The position numbers and the translations under genes are program-made. This document shows, piece by piece, positions 43,163 to 52,758 of a stretch of 64,000 nucleotides of DNA. Numbering within the stretch: position 1 is the first letter of the stretch; the number at the start of each line of letters is the position of its first letter. The notes under the pieces were generated by a model that saw nothing but the letters and a program-made list of their open reading frames with translations, did not search any database and had not been told where the DNA came from. The DNA is from Deltaproteobacteria bacterium (GTDB lineage Bacteria; Bdellovibrionota; JAJCYS01), in contig JAJCYS010000008.1 in NCBI GenBank assembly GCA_029262815.1, positions 165,205 through 229,204 on the forward strand. Direction: 5' to 3'.

Positions 43163-43861
43163 CTACTTGTAAATGTTATATTTTGGGACCAAATGCTTCT
43201 GAATCCAGCTAAATTGGCCCAATTTGCGATTCACCTTAGCCGGAAGTCGCCACTTCATTTTGGATAATTTCAGCGTATATTCGTTCCCCAAATGTTCTTT
43301 GAACCTCAGTTCTAAAATTTTAGGCGTGGATTTGGGCTGCCACATCATCTCGATTTCAGCAAATGGGGGGATAGGGCCCTGATGAGTTTTGCTGACATGC
43401 CAGCGGCTCTGACACAACTTGCTTTGGGTCAACACATGCGTGGCATCATAGGACTCTGTTTTTCCAACAAGTACCAGTGCCGCAAAGTGATTCACCCATG
43501 CACTATCCAACACCTGGGACTCCCCAACCTGCGAGACCTTGCCGGTTTTTTTATTAAACTGAGTATAGGTTAACTTCTGATCAGGGGTCCCGTGATACAC
43601 ATAGATGGCCTTCTCTTTTGAAACCCGCCATAAAAATGTACTCTGGTCTTGAATTAAAATTTCACCTTTTGAGGTTTCAGGCTCTGACGTAATATCCAAT
43701 GCAGATTGAACGGACAAGGTCATTACTGAAGCAAACTGTTTTGGGTGTGACGTAGCTGCCCAATCACATGAAATTTGCTTTCGTTTCGGTTTTGCAAAAA
43801 CTTCTTGTCCGGCCGTGAAGCAACATACCCAAACCACAAAAAAACTGGCAGTCCATTTCAT
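43163..43861 (-). CDS. LolA-like periplasmic lipoprotein chaperone
   Basis: The start at 43861 lies just before the ftsK stop and gives a signal peptide (TASFFVVWVCCFTAGQEVFA) with about 230 residues. The body has alternating beta-type stretches (GEILIQDQSTFLWRVSKEKAIYVYHG) that resemble the LolA barrel, in which 'G.l...p..frW' is typical. The gene directly follows ftsK, as lolA does in E. coli. The match is moderate; a general beta-barrel outer-membrane protein factor is possible. Confidence 0.65.
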   Translation of the reverse strand: MKWTASFFVVWVCCFTAGQEVFAKPKRKQISCDWAATSHPKQFASVMTLSVQSALDITSEPETSKGEILIQDQSTFLWRVSKEKAIYVYHGTPDQKLTYTQFNKKTGKVSQVGESQVLDSAWVNHFAALVLVGKTESYDATHVLTQSKLCQSRWHVSKTHQGPIPPFAEIEMMWQPKSTPKILELRFKEHLGNEYTLKLSKMKWRLPAKVNRKLGQFSWIQKHLVPKYNIYK

Positions 43862-43862
43862 A

Positions 43863-45965
43863 TTACACATCCTGTGGTATACGAATTTCTCGAGATTTAC
43901 TTGTCCCATCACTAGGTGACACCCACCCAAGAGACTCCATCCGTTCAATAATCCGTGCAGCTCGATTATATCCAATACGCAACTTTCGTTGCAAAAAACT
44001 GATGCTTGCAATTTTGTATTCACGGACTAAGTTTATGGCTTCCTGAAACATGGGGTCATCTTCTTCTCCCCCTGCTGCAGAACGCTCTTTCTGCTCGGCA
44101 CCTGCTTCAATCGCGTTTACAGCAGCCACATCATATTGTGCCGAATAGGTTTCACGAAAGTAAGCAACCAACTCATGTACCTCTCGATCCGAGATGTAGG
44201 CCCCATGGACACGTTGCAATCCACTAGCGCCTGAGGACGTAAAGAGCATATCCCCTTTGCCCAAAAGCCTGTCCGCACCCCCTGTATCTAATATTGTACG
44301 AGAGTCAATTTTGCTACTCACCTTAAAAGATACACGCGCTGTAAAATTTGCTTTGATCGTACCCGTGATCACATCTACGGATGGCCTTTGTGTAGCCAAG
44401 ATAAGATGTATCCCCGCTGCACGGGCTTTTTGTGCAAGTCGTGCAATGCAGTATTCGACATCTTTTGCTGCCGTAATCATAAGATCGGCAAATTCATCTA
44501 CAATCACAACAATAAAAGGCAGCTGTTCATCCATAGGCACTTTTTTATTGTAGTTCTCTAAATGTCGCACTTGTTTTAGATGTAATAAACTATACCGACG
44601 CTCCATCTCCATCACAGCCCAATTCAATGCACTAGCCGCCTTGGCTGGTTCCGTAACTACAGGTGCTAGCAAATGAGGAATCCCTTCGTACACACTCAAC
44701 TCAACCATCTTGGGATCAATCATAATCAGTCGCAACTTTTCAGGACCATATCGATAGAGAAGCCCACACAACATGGCATTAATAAATACACTTTTTCCAG
44801 TTCCTGTAGCACCAGCCACCAATAAGTGTGGCATCTTACTCAAATCGACTGCATGCGGATCGCCAAAAGATGTTTCTCCGAGCACCAAAGGAATACGTTT
44901 TGTCTTATCTCGAAAGGAATCAGATTCAATCAAATTTTTTAAATAAACCATTTTTCGATGCTTATTTGGAATCTCAATGCCCACGCTCGGTTTGCCAGGC
45001 AAAGGAGCCACGATACGGACATTGTATGAACTGAGCGCCATGGTCAAGTCATCACTCAATCCTGCAATTTTACTGATTTTAATTCCACTCGCAGGCTGAA
45101 ATTCAAACGTCGTAATCACAGGGCCTGGGTTGGCATGCACAACCGCACCGTCAATCCCAAACCCATGTAGTTTCTCTTCGAGAATTTGCGCCGTCTTTCT
45201 TACTTCAGTCGAATTCACACCTATTTCACTCTCTTCTTTTGTAAGTAGTGAAATATTAGGAGACCGGTAGCGTTTCTTTATATTATCCGCATCAGATTCA
45301 ATTTCATTCTTTTGAGATCGCTCACTGAACCGACGTTTGCGAATGGGCATTTTAGGTGTTTTCTGATACGAACGATCTGGCCAAAACCAACTGAACGCTT
45401 TCAACCCCCATACTGTTGCATGCACAGGTGCCATCACAACCTTGGGTAACCATTTTTGTATAGATAAATTAAAGGTCACAAACCCCAGCACAGCAGCCAA
45501 CACACCCCAAAATACGAGCCCGCCCCACGGACCTATCAAAGCGACACTGTAACTACCAATGGTGCCCCCAACGACACCGCCCCACAAAAAAATTTCTTTT
45601 ATTGGCGCAACCAAAGATGCCACAACTGCCATACAAACCAAAAATCCTGAAATCCCCAGGAGCCCTGCCACATTGCCTCGCGACTCTTCTTTTTCTGAAA
45701 TTGTAAAAAAGTAACAGGCGTTGATGAGGAAAAAACCTACGAGAAACCAACTCATATTTCCGAAAACAACATACGCAATGTCAGCAATATATGCACCTAC
45801 TCGCCCAGCTTTATTAAAATAGACCATTGAATCGTGTCCCATTTTTATAACACGCAGCGAAGGGTCTTCTGGCGAGTACGTTCCCAACGCAATAGCTAGG
45901 AAGCTACCTAGAATAAGATATAAAATCGCATTCACACGAACAGCGATTAATTCTTTAACATTCAC
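43863..45965 (-). CDS. ftsK: DNA translocase FtsK
   Basis: The 700-residue protein has four to five N-terminal membrane helices (to about residue 180) and a basic linker. The FtsK/SpoIIIE motor shows GVEIPNKHRKMVYLKNL, Walker A VAGATGTGKSVFINAML, Walker B VVIVDEFADLMI and ILATQRPSVDVITG. The C-terminal gamma domain (FLQRKLRIGYNRAARIIERMESLGWVSP) recognises KOPS sites. FtsK coordinates chromosome segregation with septation. It lies directly after pdxJ and before the LolA-like gene. Confidence 0.96.
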   Translation of the reverse strand: MNVKELIAVRVNAILYLILGSFLAIALGTYSPEDPSLRVIKMGHDSMVYFNKAGRVGAYIADIAYVVFGNMSWFLVGFFLINACYFFTISEKEESRGNVAGLLGISGFLVCMAVVASLVAPIKEIFLWGGVVGGTIGSYSVALIGPWGGLVFWGVLAAVLGFVTFNLSIQKWLPKVVMAPVHATVWGLKAFSWFWPDRSYQKTPKMPIRKRRFSERSQKNEIESDADNIKKRYRSPNISLLTKEESEIGVNSTEVRKTAQILEEKLHGFGIDGAVVHANPGPVITTFEFQPASGIKISKIAGLSDDLTMALSSYNVRIVAPLPGKPSVGIEIPNKHRKMVYLKNLIESDSFRDKTKRIPLVLGETSFGDPHAVDLSKMPHLLVAGATGTGKSVFINAMLCGLLYRYGPEKLRLIMIDPKMVELSVYEGIPHLLAPVVTEPAKAASALNWAVMEMERRYSLLHLKQVRHLENYNKKVPMDEQLPFIVVIVDEFADLMITAAKDVEYCIARLAQKARAAGIHLILATQRPSVDVITGTIKANFTARVSFKVSSKIDSRTILDTGGADRLLGKGDMLFTSSGASGLQRVHGAYISDREVHELVAYFRETYSAQYDVAAVNAIEAGAEQKERSAAGGEEDDPMFQEAINLVREYKIASISFLQRKLRIGYNRAARIIERMESLGWVSPSDGTSKSREIRIPQDV

Positions 45966-45983
45966 AGATTTTTTCTCCTTCTT

Positions 45984-46727
45984 TCAAATGCTCTGCCTGT
46001 CCGGCGATAAACAACTCAAATACGATCCCACTGTTTTTTCCAACCCATAGTAAAGCGCATCACAAATCAACGCGTGCCCAATAGACACTTCTTGAATCTC
46101 TGGGATCGTTTTAATCAATAGAGATAAATTTTCTAAATTCAAATCATGTCCAGCATTTAAGCCCAGACCCCTCGTTGTCAATTCTTGTGCCACTCGTTGG
46201 TACCGACCAACCACTTCAGCATGTTTGGGTGTATTAAATGTGTCAGCATACACTTCAGTATACAACTCCACTCGGTCGGTACGAATTTCTTGAAGGTTGT
46301 CCATATCCTTTTCCGTCAGCTCAAGTGGATCCACAAAAAGGGACACCCGAATATCCTCTTGAGATAACTCTTGAACAACTTCTTTTAAAAATGAGACCTG
46401 GTTAGTTATCTGCCAACCAGCATTCGAAGTAATCACATCTGGAGGATCAGGCACCAGCGTACACTGGGCGGGCTTCACTTCTTTTACCATACCTACAAAT
46501 GACTCACTCGGATACCCTTCGATATTGAACTCTACATCAATATGTTCAGATATTGCATATACGTCTTCTCGCATGATATGTCGATTATCGGGTCTAGGAT
46601 GTACTGTAATTCCCTCAGCTCCATATGAAATAATATCTTGGGTAACCTGAAGTACATTCGGACTATTTTTCCCTCGAGCATTTCGCAATGTCGCAATCTT
46701 ATTTACATTAACACTCAATTTCGTCAT
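45984..46727 (-). CDS. pdxJ: Pyridoxine 5'-phosphate synthase
   Basis: PdxJ condenses 3-amino-1-hydroxyacetone phosphate and deoxyxylulose 5-phosphate to form pyridoxine phosphate. The 247-residue protein begins with LSVNVNKIATLRNARG and has ITVHPRPDNRHI, NIEGYPS, CTLVPD, VSLFVDP, LNAGHDLNLENL and SIGHALICDAL, all PdxJ features. The ATGA overlap with murF indicates coupling. PdxJ in a division/cell-wall operon is unusual. Confidence 0.95.
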   Translation of the reverse strand: MTKLSVNVNKIATLRNARGKNSPNVLQVTQDIISYGAEGITVHPRPDNRHIMREDVYAISEHIDVEFNIEGYPSESFVGMVKEVKPAQCTLVPDPPDVITSNAGWQITNQVSFLKEVVQELSQEDIRVSLFVDPLELTEKDMDNLQEIRTDRVELYTEVYADTFNTPKHAEVVGRYQRVAQELTTRGLGLNAGHDLNLENLSLLIKTIPEIQEVSIGHALICDALYYGLEKTVGSYLSCLSPDRQSI

Positions 46728-48160
46728 GACTGTGCCTCCTCAGAAACACTTTTGCTCTTCATTACCTTATTAAAAGGTGCTTCGAGCTTAAACTTTCGAC
46801 TCCCTTTCACATGAAAAAAACGGGACGAGTTGGCATTCCCAATCACATGTCCCAAAGCAAGGCCTGCATCGCTTGCATTTGGAAAAACATGTATATTTAG
46901 TTTCATAAAATTGATACTCATATTCTGCTTAAGCATTTCATACGCTTGGGAAAATGGGTCTCCAAATAAATAAATCTCGCCCCCATGTTCATAGAGAGGG
47001 CTCTTTACTATTCGCTCAAGCACAGTTACATGATACTGAAGGCTATCGGGGCCGAGCTCTGCCATCCCAGCATACCAACCAACCGGCCTAACACCTTCTG
47101 GGCATAAAATTGCCGCTCTCTCTAAAGAAAACAAAAAACTATTCGGAGAAGCATTGTAGCAATCAAGAAAGACATGATGGTCGCCAATCGTGCTCAACCC
47201 ACCCCGTAATCCAAGATCCTGTTTCGAAAACTGCCACAACCCATCCATAAACTGCTCTGGAGAGACTGAAAAGTGATCTGAAACAGCCATCGCTACGCGA
47301 ATCACGTTCTCGGAGAGCCCATATTTTAAAAATGGAAACTCAGGCTCTCTAGCCATTTGAATACTTGATTCTCCTTTTTTTAGGATTAATCCCTTAAGAC
47401 AGTAATCCATTGAAACCCAAGTAATTAAACTTTTCAGAAAATTCGGAAAAAGAGACTGATAGGATTCGCTCACCCAACAATACCCATCTCCATGAGAAAC
47501 CCATTCAGCTAGTTTGCCTTTTTCTTGAATAATGCCCGAAACGGATTCAAGCCCGGTCAAATGCGTAGGCCCTACGTGGGTAATGACACCGTAATTTGGT
47601 GCTGAACCCTCAAGTAATGTTTGAAACTCTCCGGGTTCGCTTATGCCCATCTCGAGACAAACGGGATGAGATGTTGCTGCATTTATATGAAGCAAACTCA
47701 AAGGCAACCCAACTGTGCTATTCAAATTGCCCATTGATGACTCACCACGTAAGACGGCAGCTAATAATGCTTTGAATGTCGTCTTACCATACGATCCAGT
47801 GATACCAATAACAGGACTTTGAAATGTCGATCGGTGGGTTCTTGCCATCGCTTGTAAAGCAGCGACTGGATCCTCAACAAAAATTATCCGACTATGCAGC
47901 TCTGTTGGAATTTCATCTCGGAATGAAAAAGCGCAGAGTGAAGTATTCAGTTCAGACTTTCTAAGAAATGGCACAATAAATTTATGACCGTCAACGTGTG
48001 CCCCTTTCACAGGAAGGAACAGTCCATCATGACTATCACTGTGAATCGAAATCCATTTAGGATACGACTCCCGAGTCCCACTAAACATGTACGTACGCCC
48101 TGCTTTATCCAAGCAGGTGAGCAACTCATTTATACTTTGGGTAATAGATACGGCCTGCAT
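46724..48160 (-). CDS. murF: MurF: UDP-N-acetylmuramoyl-tripeptide-D-alanyl-D-alanine ligase
   Basis: The 478-residue Mur ligase has the ATP-binding loop VIGITGSYGKTTFKALL near residue 115, GNLNSTVGLPLSLLHI (MurF type), HVGPTHLTGLESV, and a C-terminal domain with YNASPNSFLFSLE. It adds D-Ala-D-Ala to the UDP-MurNAc-tripeptide in the cytoplasm. It overlaps murE by 31 bases and pdxJ by four, so it is part of one operon. Confidence 0.92.
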   Translation of the reverse strand: MQAVSITQSINELLTCLDKAGRTYMFSGTRESYPKWISIHSDSHDGLFLPVKGAHVDGHKFIVPFLRKSELNTSLCAFSFRDEIPTELHSRIIFVEDPVAALQAMARTHRSTFQSPVIGITGSYGKTTFKALLAAVLRGESSMGNLNSTVGLPLSLLHINAATSHPVCLEMGISEPGEFQTLLEGSAPNYGVITHVGPTHLTGLESVSGIIQEKGKLAEWVSHGDGYCWVSESYQSLFPNFLKSLITWVSMDYCLKGLILKKGESSIQMAREPEFPFLKYGLSENVIRVAMAVSDHFSVSPEQFMDGLWQFSKQDLGLRGGLSTIGDHHVFLDCYNASPNSFLFSLERAAILCPEGVRPVGWYAGMAELGPDSLQYHVTVLERIVKSPLYEHGGEIYLFGDPFSQAYEMLKQNMSINFMKLNIHVFPNASDAGLALGHVIGNANSSRFFHVKGSRKFKLEAPFNKVMKSKSVSEEAQS

Positions 48161-49617
48161 ACGAGCTCATCCGAAAAAGGGGTTTGATCGTTCCCCATCT
48201 GTTGTACATTTTCATGCCCTTTCCCCACAATAACAACCAGATCCTTCTTTTTTGTTCTATCTAAAACTTTACGAATTGCTGTAGCACGATTTAAAACCAC
48301 ACGCGCAGTATGTTTCATACCAGATTGTATATCAGCCACGATCTCTTGCATCCGTTCAGATCGTGGATTGTCACATGTCAAAACCGTCTCATCTGAATAC
48401 TCAGCTGCCACAGCGCCCATAAGAGGACGTTTTGATCGATCGCGATCGCCTCCACAACCAAAAACCAATGTAACCTTTGAAACAGACAGGATTTGCCTCA
48501 CCCGTGTTAACAACATCTCTAGTGCAATGGGTGTATGAGCATAATCAATCAGCACCCACCCACCGTGACGAACCCGATAAAGCTCAAGTCGACCCGGAAC
48601 TTTGAAAGTGCTGAGATCTACTTCACTGGGCAAAGCATGCACGTCGGATAATACACCGAGTGCCAATCCTACATTTGGCGGAAAAAGCCCAGCAGCAAGT
48701 GAAGCTCGAATTTCGAGCTTCCGTTTATTTTGGCAACCTCGAAGTTGCATATGATTTTTGTGCCAGGTGGATGATTCGGAAATCGAAATACAGCGGTCAT
48801 TTAAATTACTTTGTCCACTCGTAACAGAGCCTACATCTTGCTTTTTATTTTTGAGTTGCGACGCGAGCTTTTGGCCCCATTCACAGTCTGCATTCACCCA
48901 AGCATGATTAAACGGATGCTTAAATAGGGCAGATTTTGCGTCGAAGTACTCGTCCATCGTTGTGTGAAAATCTAAATGTTCATGCGTCAAATTTAAAAAT
49001 GCAACGCTCTCAAAGTGACACCCACTAAACCGTTTCAGCGCCAAAGCATGCGAGCTGACTTCACAAATAACCCATCGTGCACCCATGGTCACAAAACGCC
49101 TCAACCATCGATAAAAAAGAGCGGCGTTGGGAGATGTGTTTGGCAATTTAGACACGTGACGACCTTGATAGTAAGCACCCAGCGTTCCCAGTATCCCTAC
49201 AGATTCACCTTGTTGAACAAGCAGATGAGCAATCATGTGGGATACTGAGGTTTTCCCGTTGGTGCCTGTTACGCCAATGACACGAATTTCTTTGTCCGGA
49301 AATTCATAATAAAACTGCGCGGCTAAGCCGTGTGCACAATTCACATCTAGCGCTCGAATCAATAAACGATCTATCTTTGCGTCACTACACTGAAACGTCT
49401 GTGGTACCACCGCGTACGATGCACCTCGATCAAATGCATCAGATACATACTCTTGCCCATCAAATCCGTGTCCTGTGGTTGCAAAGAATACATCCCCAGG
49501 CGCAATCCGGCGGCTATCTTCTGTAAAACCCGATACAGCTTCGGCCATATCGTTCAAACGCACATCAAGAAATTGAGCTTGGTACAAAGACAAGTAGGAT
49601 TTAAAAGAAAACGACAT
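48130..49617 (-). CDS. murE: MurE: UDP-N-acetylmuramoyl-L-alanyl-D-glutamate--diaminopimelate ligase
   Basis: The 495-residue Mur ligase has an N-terminal domain with FTEDSRRIAPGDVFFATTG, the P-loop GVTGTNGKTSVSHMIAHLL, LTHEHLDFHTTMDEYF and the carbamylated-lysine region. The signature DNPRSE indicates meso-diaminopimelate as substrate, as expected in a Gram-negative cell wall. It overlaps murF, and ftsI lies upstream after a short gap. Confidence 0.95.
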   Translation of the reverse strand: MSFSFKSYLSLYQAQFLDVRLNDMAEAVSGFTEDSRRIAPGDVFFATTGHGFDGQEYVSDAFDRGASYAVVPQTFQCSDAKIDRLLIRALDVNCAHGLAAQFYYEFPDKEIRVIGVTGTNGKTSVSHMIAHLLVQQGESVGILGTLGAYYQGRHVSKLPNTSPNAALFYRWLRRFVTMGARWVICEVSSHALALKRFSGCHFESVAFLNLTHEHLDFHTTMDEYFDAKSALFKHPFNHAWVNADCEWGQKLASQLKNKKQDVGSVTSGQSNLNDRCISISESSTWHKNHMQLRGCQNKRKLEIRASLAAGLFPPNVGLALGVLSDVHALPSEVDLSTFKVPGRLELYRVRHGGWVLIDYAHTPIALEMLLTRVRQILSVSKVTLVFGCGGDRDRSKRPLMGAVAAEYSDETVLTCDNPRSERMQEIVADIQSGMKHTARVVLNRATAIRKVLDRTKKKDLVVIVGKGHENVQQMGNDQTPFSDELVCRPYLLPKV

Positions 49618-49644
49618 GCACCACCCTTTGAAAGTAAAACGATT

Positions 49645-51588
49645 CTAGTCAAAATCAGGCTTAAGCACAACCTTAATAGCAGTATTAGGCATCATACGTA
49701 CCCCAGGTTTGGGGAACTGCCCTGTCACTTTTCCAGCTCCGTAGTATATAAAATCCAATTGATGTTTCTTGGTGAGATCCCGCACCTGAGATAAAGTTAA
49801 TCCGTGTAAATTAGGCATACGCCTAGATTTAAAAGCTTTTTGAATCAAACGAGCTACGCCAGATTTCCGCCTACTCAACGGAATTGATAGCTTTTTTGAG
49901 GCAGGCATAATTTTAGTATACATAGATTTCAGGCCTATAATGAGCTCACTGATGGCTCTAAATGCTGGTCCTGCGACATCTCCGCCATACATTCGCTTCT
50001 GGGGTTCATCGACCAAAATAAATAAGATCACTTCAGGCCTCTTAGAAGGAAACATACCGATAAAACTACTCAAATAAGCTCCGGATTTATAGCCTCCATA
50101 CGCTTCGACATATTTAACAGCGGTCCCCGTTTTACCAGGAATAGGAAATCCAAACGGGGCAGCTGCAATCCCCGTTCCCTCACCTTCAGTCACTTTACGC
50201 AAGTACTTCATCACCTGATTGGATACACGGCTTGAAATAAGTCTTTTTTTCTTGTGTTGTGTATTGTCATAAATCAATCGGCCTTGATCATCTTCCACTT
50301 TCTTAAGCACATGTGGAGTCACTTTAAACCCCCCATTTGCAAAAGCAGCATACGCAACCACCAATTGCATGGGCGTCACTGAAATGCCATGGCCATAAGA
50401 AATAGTTGCCAAGTGAATGGGTCTCCATCCAGAGACATCAGGCACGACGCCTTTTGTTTCAAACGGTAAATCTATGCCCGTCAATTCGCCAAATCCCATT
50501 GTCTTTAGAAATTTATGCAGTTTCTCAGATCCTAAATCGCGAGCGACTTGGATCGTGCATACGTTGCTTGAGTATTTCAGAATGTCACTAAACGCTAACC
50601 GGGGATACACATGATCCATATCTGCATCTGTGATGACGTGCTTTCCGATTCGGATACGACCATTTAGACAGTTATAGATTTTATTGGGTTGAGCAACACG
50701 ATGTTGTATTGCAGCTGCGATGGTCAGAGTTTTCAACGTAGATCCTGGTTCCATTACGTCCATAATGATTCTATTTCGGCCATACTGAACTGCCTTTGCA
50801 CCCGGTTGATTGGGGTCAAAATTAGGTACAACGCTGAGTGCTAAAACCTCACCACTCATGGGGTCTAATGCAATTGCCATAGCCCCTTTTGCAGAAAATC
50901 GATCAACCAGCCGCTTAAGCTCTTCCTCTACCAAGTACTGCACTTGCTGGTCTAAGGTTAAGTACAAATTGTATCCAGGCTTGCTCGACGAGGCGGCATC
51001 TTTACCGACATAAATCATGCGACCTCTCGCATCTTTTAATAATCGGACGGTTCGATGAATACCCTCTAAGGCTTTGGCGTATTTCACCTCTACGCCTGAC
51101 ACTCCCTTAAGGTCAATGTCTGTGTAGCCCAAGACATGGGATGCAAGGTCTTTATTGGGATAAAATCGTGCAGGTTCATTCAAAAAAAAGACACCCTGTA
51201 GAGGTAATTTTTGTATTTGCTTTTTTTTGGCTAGCGACACCTTCCTTTTAAGCCAAACAAAAGATTTTTTTGAGGTCAACAACTTAGACAATCGTTCTTT
51301 TGAAGTATCTAGAATAGGGGCTAAAAGTTTAGCTGCATGATCAGGATGAAGTATTTGTTTGGGATGCGCAAACAGCGAATACCGTGTGACAGATACAGCT
51401 AATGGGCTGCCATTGCGGTCAAAAATACTACCTCGGCTCGCAACGCGTAACACTTGCGCTTTGTAAAGTGTTTCTTGATTTTTTACCAACCGCTGATCAG
51501 GAAATAACTGGACTTGGATACATTTGTAGACAATTAACGTAACCGCTAAGACAAAGAAAAATTGAACAACTACCAGTCGACGATTCAT
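49645..51588 (-). CDS. ftsI: Peptidoglycan D,D-transpeptidase FtsI (PBP3) with C-terminal PASTA-like domain
   Basis: The 647-residue class B penicillin-binding protein has an N-terminal membrane anchor (VQFFFVLAVTLIVYKCIQV), a dimerisation domain, and a transpeptidase domain. The active-site Ser is in EPGSTLKTL (residue 283), with SSN (KYSSNVC) and KTG (PGKTGTAVKY) downstream. It ends with a PASTA-like domain (MPNLHGLTLSQVRDLTKKHQ), more common in Gram-positive SpoVD/PBP2x and some deltaproteobacteria. FtsI makes septal peptidoglycan and is the usual partner of ftsL and murE. Confidence 0.94.
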   Translation of the reverse strand: MNRRLVVVQFFFVLAVTLIVYKCIQVQLFPDQRLVKNQETLYKAQVLRVASRGSIFDRNGSPLAVSVTRYSLFAHPKQILHPDHAAKLLAPILDTSKERLSKLLTSKKSFVWLKRKVSLAKKKQIQKLPLQGVFFLNEPARFYPNKDLASHVLGYTDIDLKGVSGVEVKYAKALEGIHRTVRLLKDARGRMIYVGKDAASSSKPGYNLYLTLDQQVQYLVEEELKRLVDRFSAKGAMAIALDPMSGEVLALSVVPNFDPNQPGAKAVQYGRNRIIMDVMEPGSTLKTLTIAAAIQHRVAQPNKIYNCLNGRIRIGKHVITDADMDHVYPRLAFSDILKYSSNVCTIQVARDLGSEKLHKFLKTMGFGELTGIDLPFETKGVVPDVSGWRPIHLATISYGHGISVTPMQLVVAYAAFANGGFKVTPHVLKKVEDDQGRLIYDNTQHKKKRLISSRVSNQVMKYLRKVTEGEGTGIAAAPFGFPIPGKTGTAVKYVEAYGGYKSGAYLSSFIGMFPSKRPEVILFILVDEPQKRMYGGDVAGPAFRAISELIIGLKSMYTKIMPASKKLSIPLSRRKSGVARLIQKAFKSRRMPNLHGLTLSQVRDLTKKHQLDFIYYGAGKVTGQFPKPGVRMMPNTAIKVVLKPDFD

Positions 51589-51590
51589 GA

Positions 51591-51890
51591 TTATTTTGAA
51601 ACAGTAATAATTTGTTTTGGCTTTGCCTTGTGTAACCCAAATTCCTCTTTTGCAAGCCTCTCAATACGATTGGGAGCCAGAAGTGCACTTTTTTGAAGCT
51701 TGGTTTTTAAAATTTCTTTTTTTAGTTTTTTCTTTGTTAATTTTGCTTCTACAACTTTATAACTCATTTTTACAACGTTAAGCCGAACAGCCGCCATGCC
51801 TACAATACAGAGAATGATCAACCCGACATATAAAAAATAAGTGGCTCCAAATCGCTTTGCCTTATGTTTTGAACTACGGCTTTTTTTCAT
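51591..51890 (-). CDS. ftsL: FtsL-like cell division protein
   Basis: About 99 residues with a basic N-terminus (KKSRSSKHKAKRFG), one membrane helix (YFLYVGLIILCIVGMAAV), and a charged predicted coiled-coil (EAKLTKKKLKKEILKTKLQKS). This is the FtsL shape, and the gene lies between rsmH and ftsI as ftsL does elsewhere. Sequence identity is not diagnostic for this small protein, so the call depends on topology and context. An earlier ATG at 51917 is possible. Confidence 0.8.
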   Translation of the reverse strand: MKKSRSSKHKAKRFGATYFLYVGLIILCIVGMAAVRLNVVKMSYKVVEAKLTKKKLKKEILKTKLQKSALLAPNRIERLAKEEFGLHKAKPKQIITVSK

Positions 51891-52758
51891 AGCATTCAAA
51901 GACCCTAAGTTGTGCACTCCTTGAAGATGGATTTTGCTTTAACTCCAACTCCGAAGGGCAAATTGGTTTTCGTGTTTTCATTTTTCCGACATCGCCATGC
52001 TTTAAAAAAAACTGTTTTACAACGCGATGCTCAACACTATGAAATGATAATACCATTATCCGACGCCGGGAAGGGCCTTTAGGCATCATCTTGAACAGCC
52101 CCTCTTCCAACGCGCCTAATTCATCATTCACGAGAATTCGTAAGGTTTGAAATACGGTAGTAGCGGGATGAATTCTTTTCTCTCTTGGTAATAAAGAACG
52201 AATGGCACTTATGAGCGTTTTTGTCGTTTTTGGGACATCTTTCAGAGCCACAAATTCTTTCATCCTTCTCACGAGTGCCCGGACACTCCGGACAGATGAG
52301 CACACTTTGAAGGCATCTACCAATTCTTGTTCAGAAAAATCTCGAATAACATCCAATGCGGTTACGTGTTGAGTCACAGGGTTTAATCGCATGTCAAGTG
52401 GGCCGTCTTCGCGAAAGCTAAATCCGCGTTCACCACTTGTTAACTGCTCCGTATTCATACCCAAGTCTAATAAAAACACATCGGGGGTAAGCCCTGAGGG
52501 GAGTAACTGATCAATATTTCTAAAATTCCCTTGAACCAAAGTGAGGTGAGGCGTACGTCGAAACTCTTGTCTCATACGAGAGAAAAGAAAAGGATCTTGC
52601 TCAATGCCAATGTATTTTTTTAAACGTTTGCCCAGTGCTTCTTGAATAAGTTTAAAATGTCCTCCAAATCCAAATGTACCGTCCACAATCACAAGAGACT
52701 CCCCCATAGGCAGTGATTCACAAATCTCTCGTCCCATAACGGGGAAATGCACTGTCAT
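51874..52758 (-). CDS. rsmH: 16S rRNA (cytosine1402-N4)-methyltransferase
   Basis: RsmH (MraW) methylates C1402 of 16S rRNA. MTVHFPVMGREICESL, VDGTFGFGGH (SAM motif), DVFLLDLGMNTEQL, GFSFREDGPLDMRLNP and SFHSVEHRVVKQFF are present. The start at 52758 overlaps the permease stop as ATGA; a longer frame to 52836 runs inside the permease gene. No mraZ precedes it, in contrast to the usual cluster. Confidence 0.96.
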   Translation of the reverse strand: MTVHFPVMGREICESLPMGESLVIVDGTFGFGGHFKLIQEALGKRLKKYIGIEQDPFLFSRMRQEFRRTPHLTLVQGNFRNIDQLLPSGLTPDVFLLDLGMNTEQLTSGERGFSFREDGPLDMRLNPVTQHVTALDVIRDFSEQELVDAFKVCSSVRSVRALVRRMKEFVALKDVPKTTKTLISAIRSLLPREKRIHPATTVFQTLRILVNDELGALEEGLFKMMPKGPSRRRIMVLSFHSVEHRVVKQFFLKHGDVGKMKTRKPICPSELELKQNPSSRSAQLRVFECYEKKP

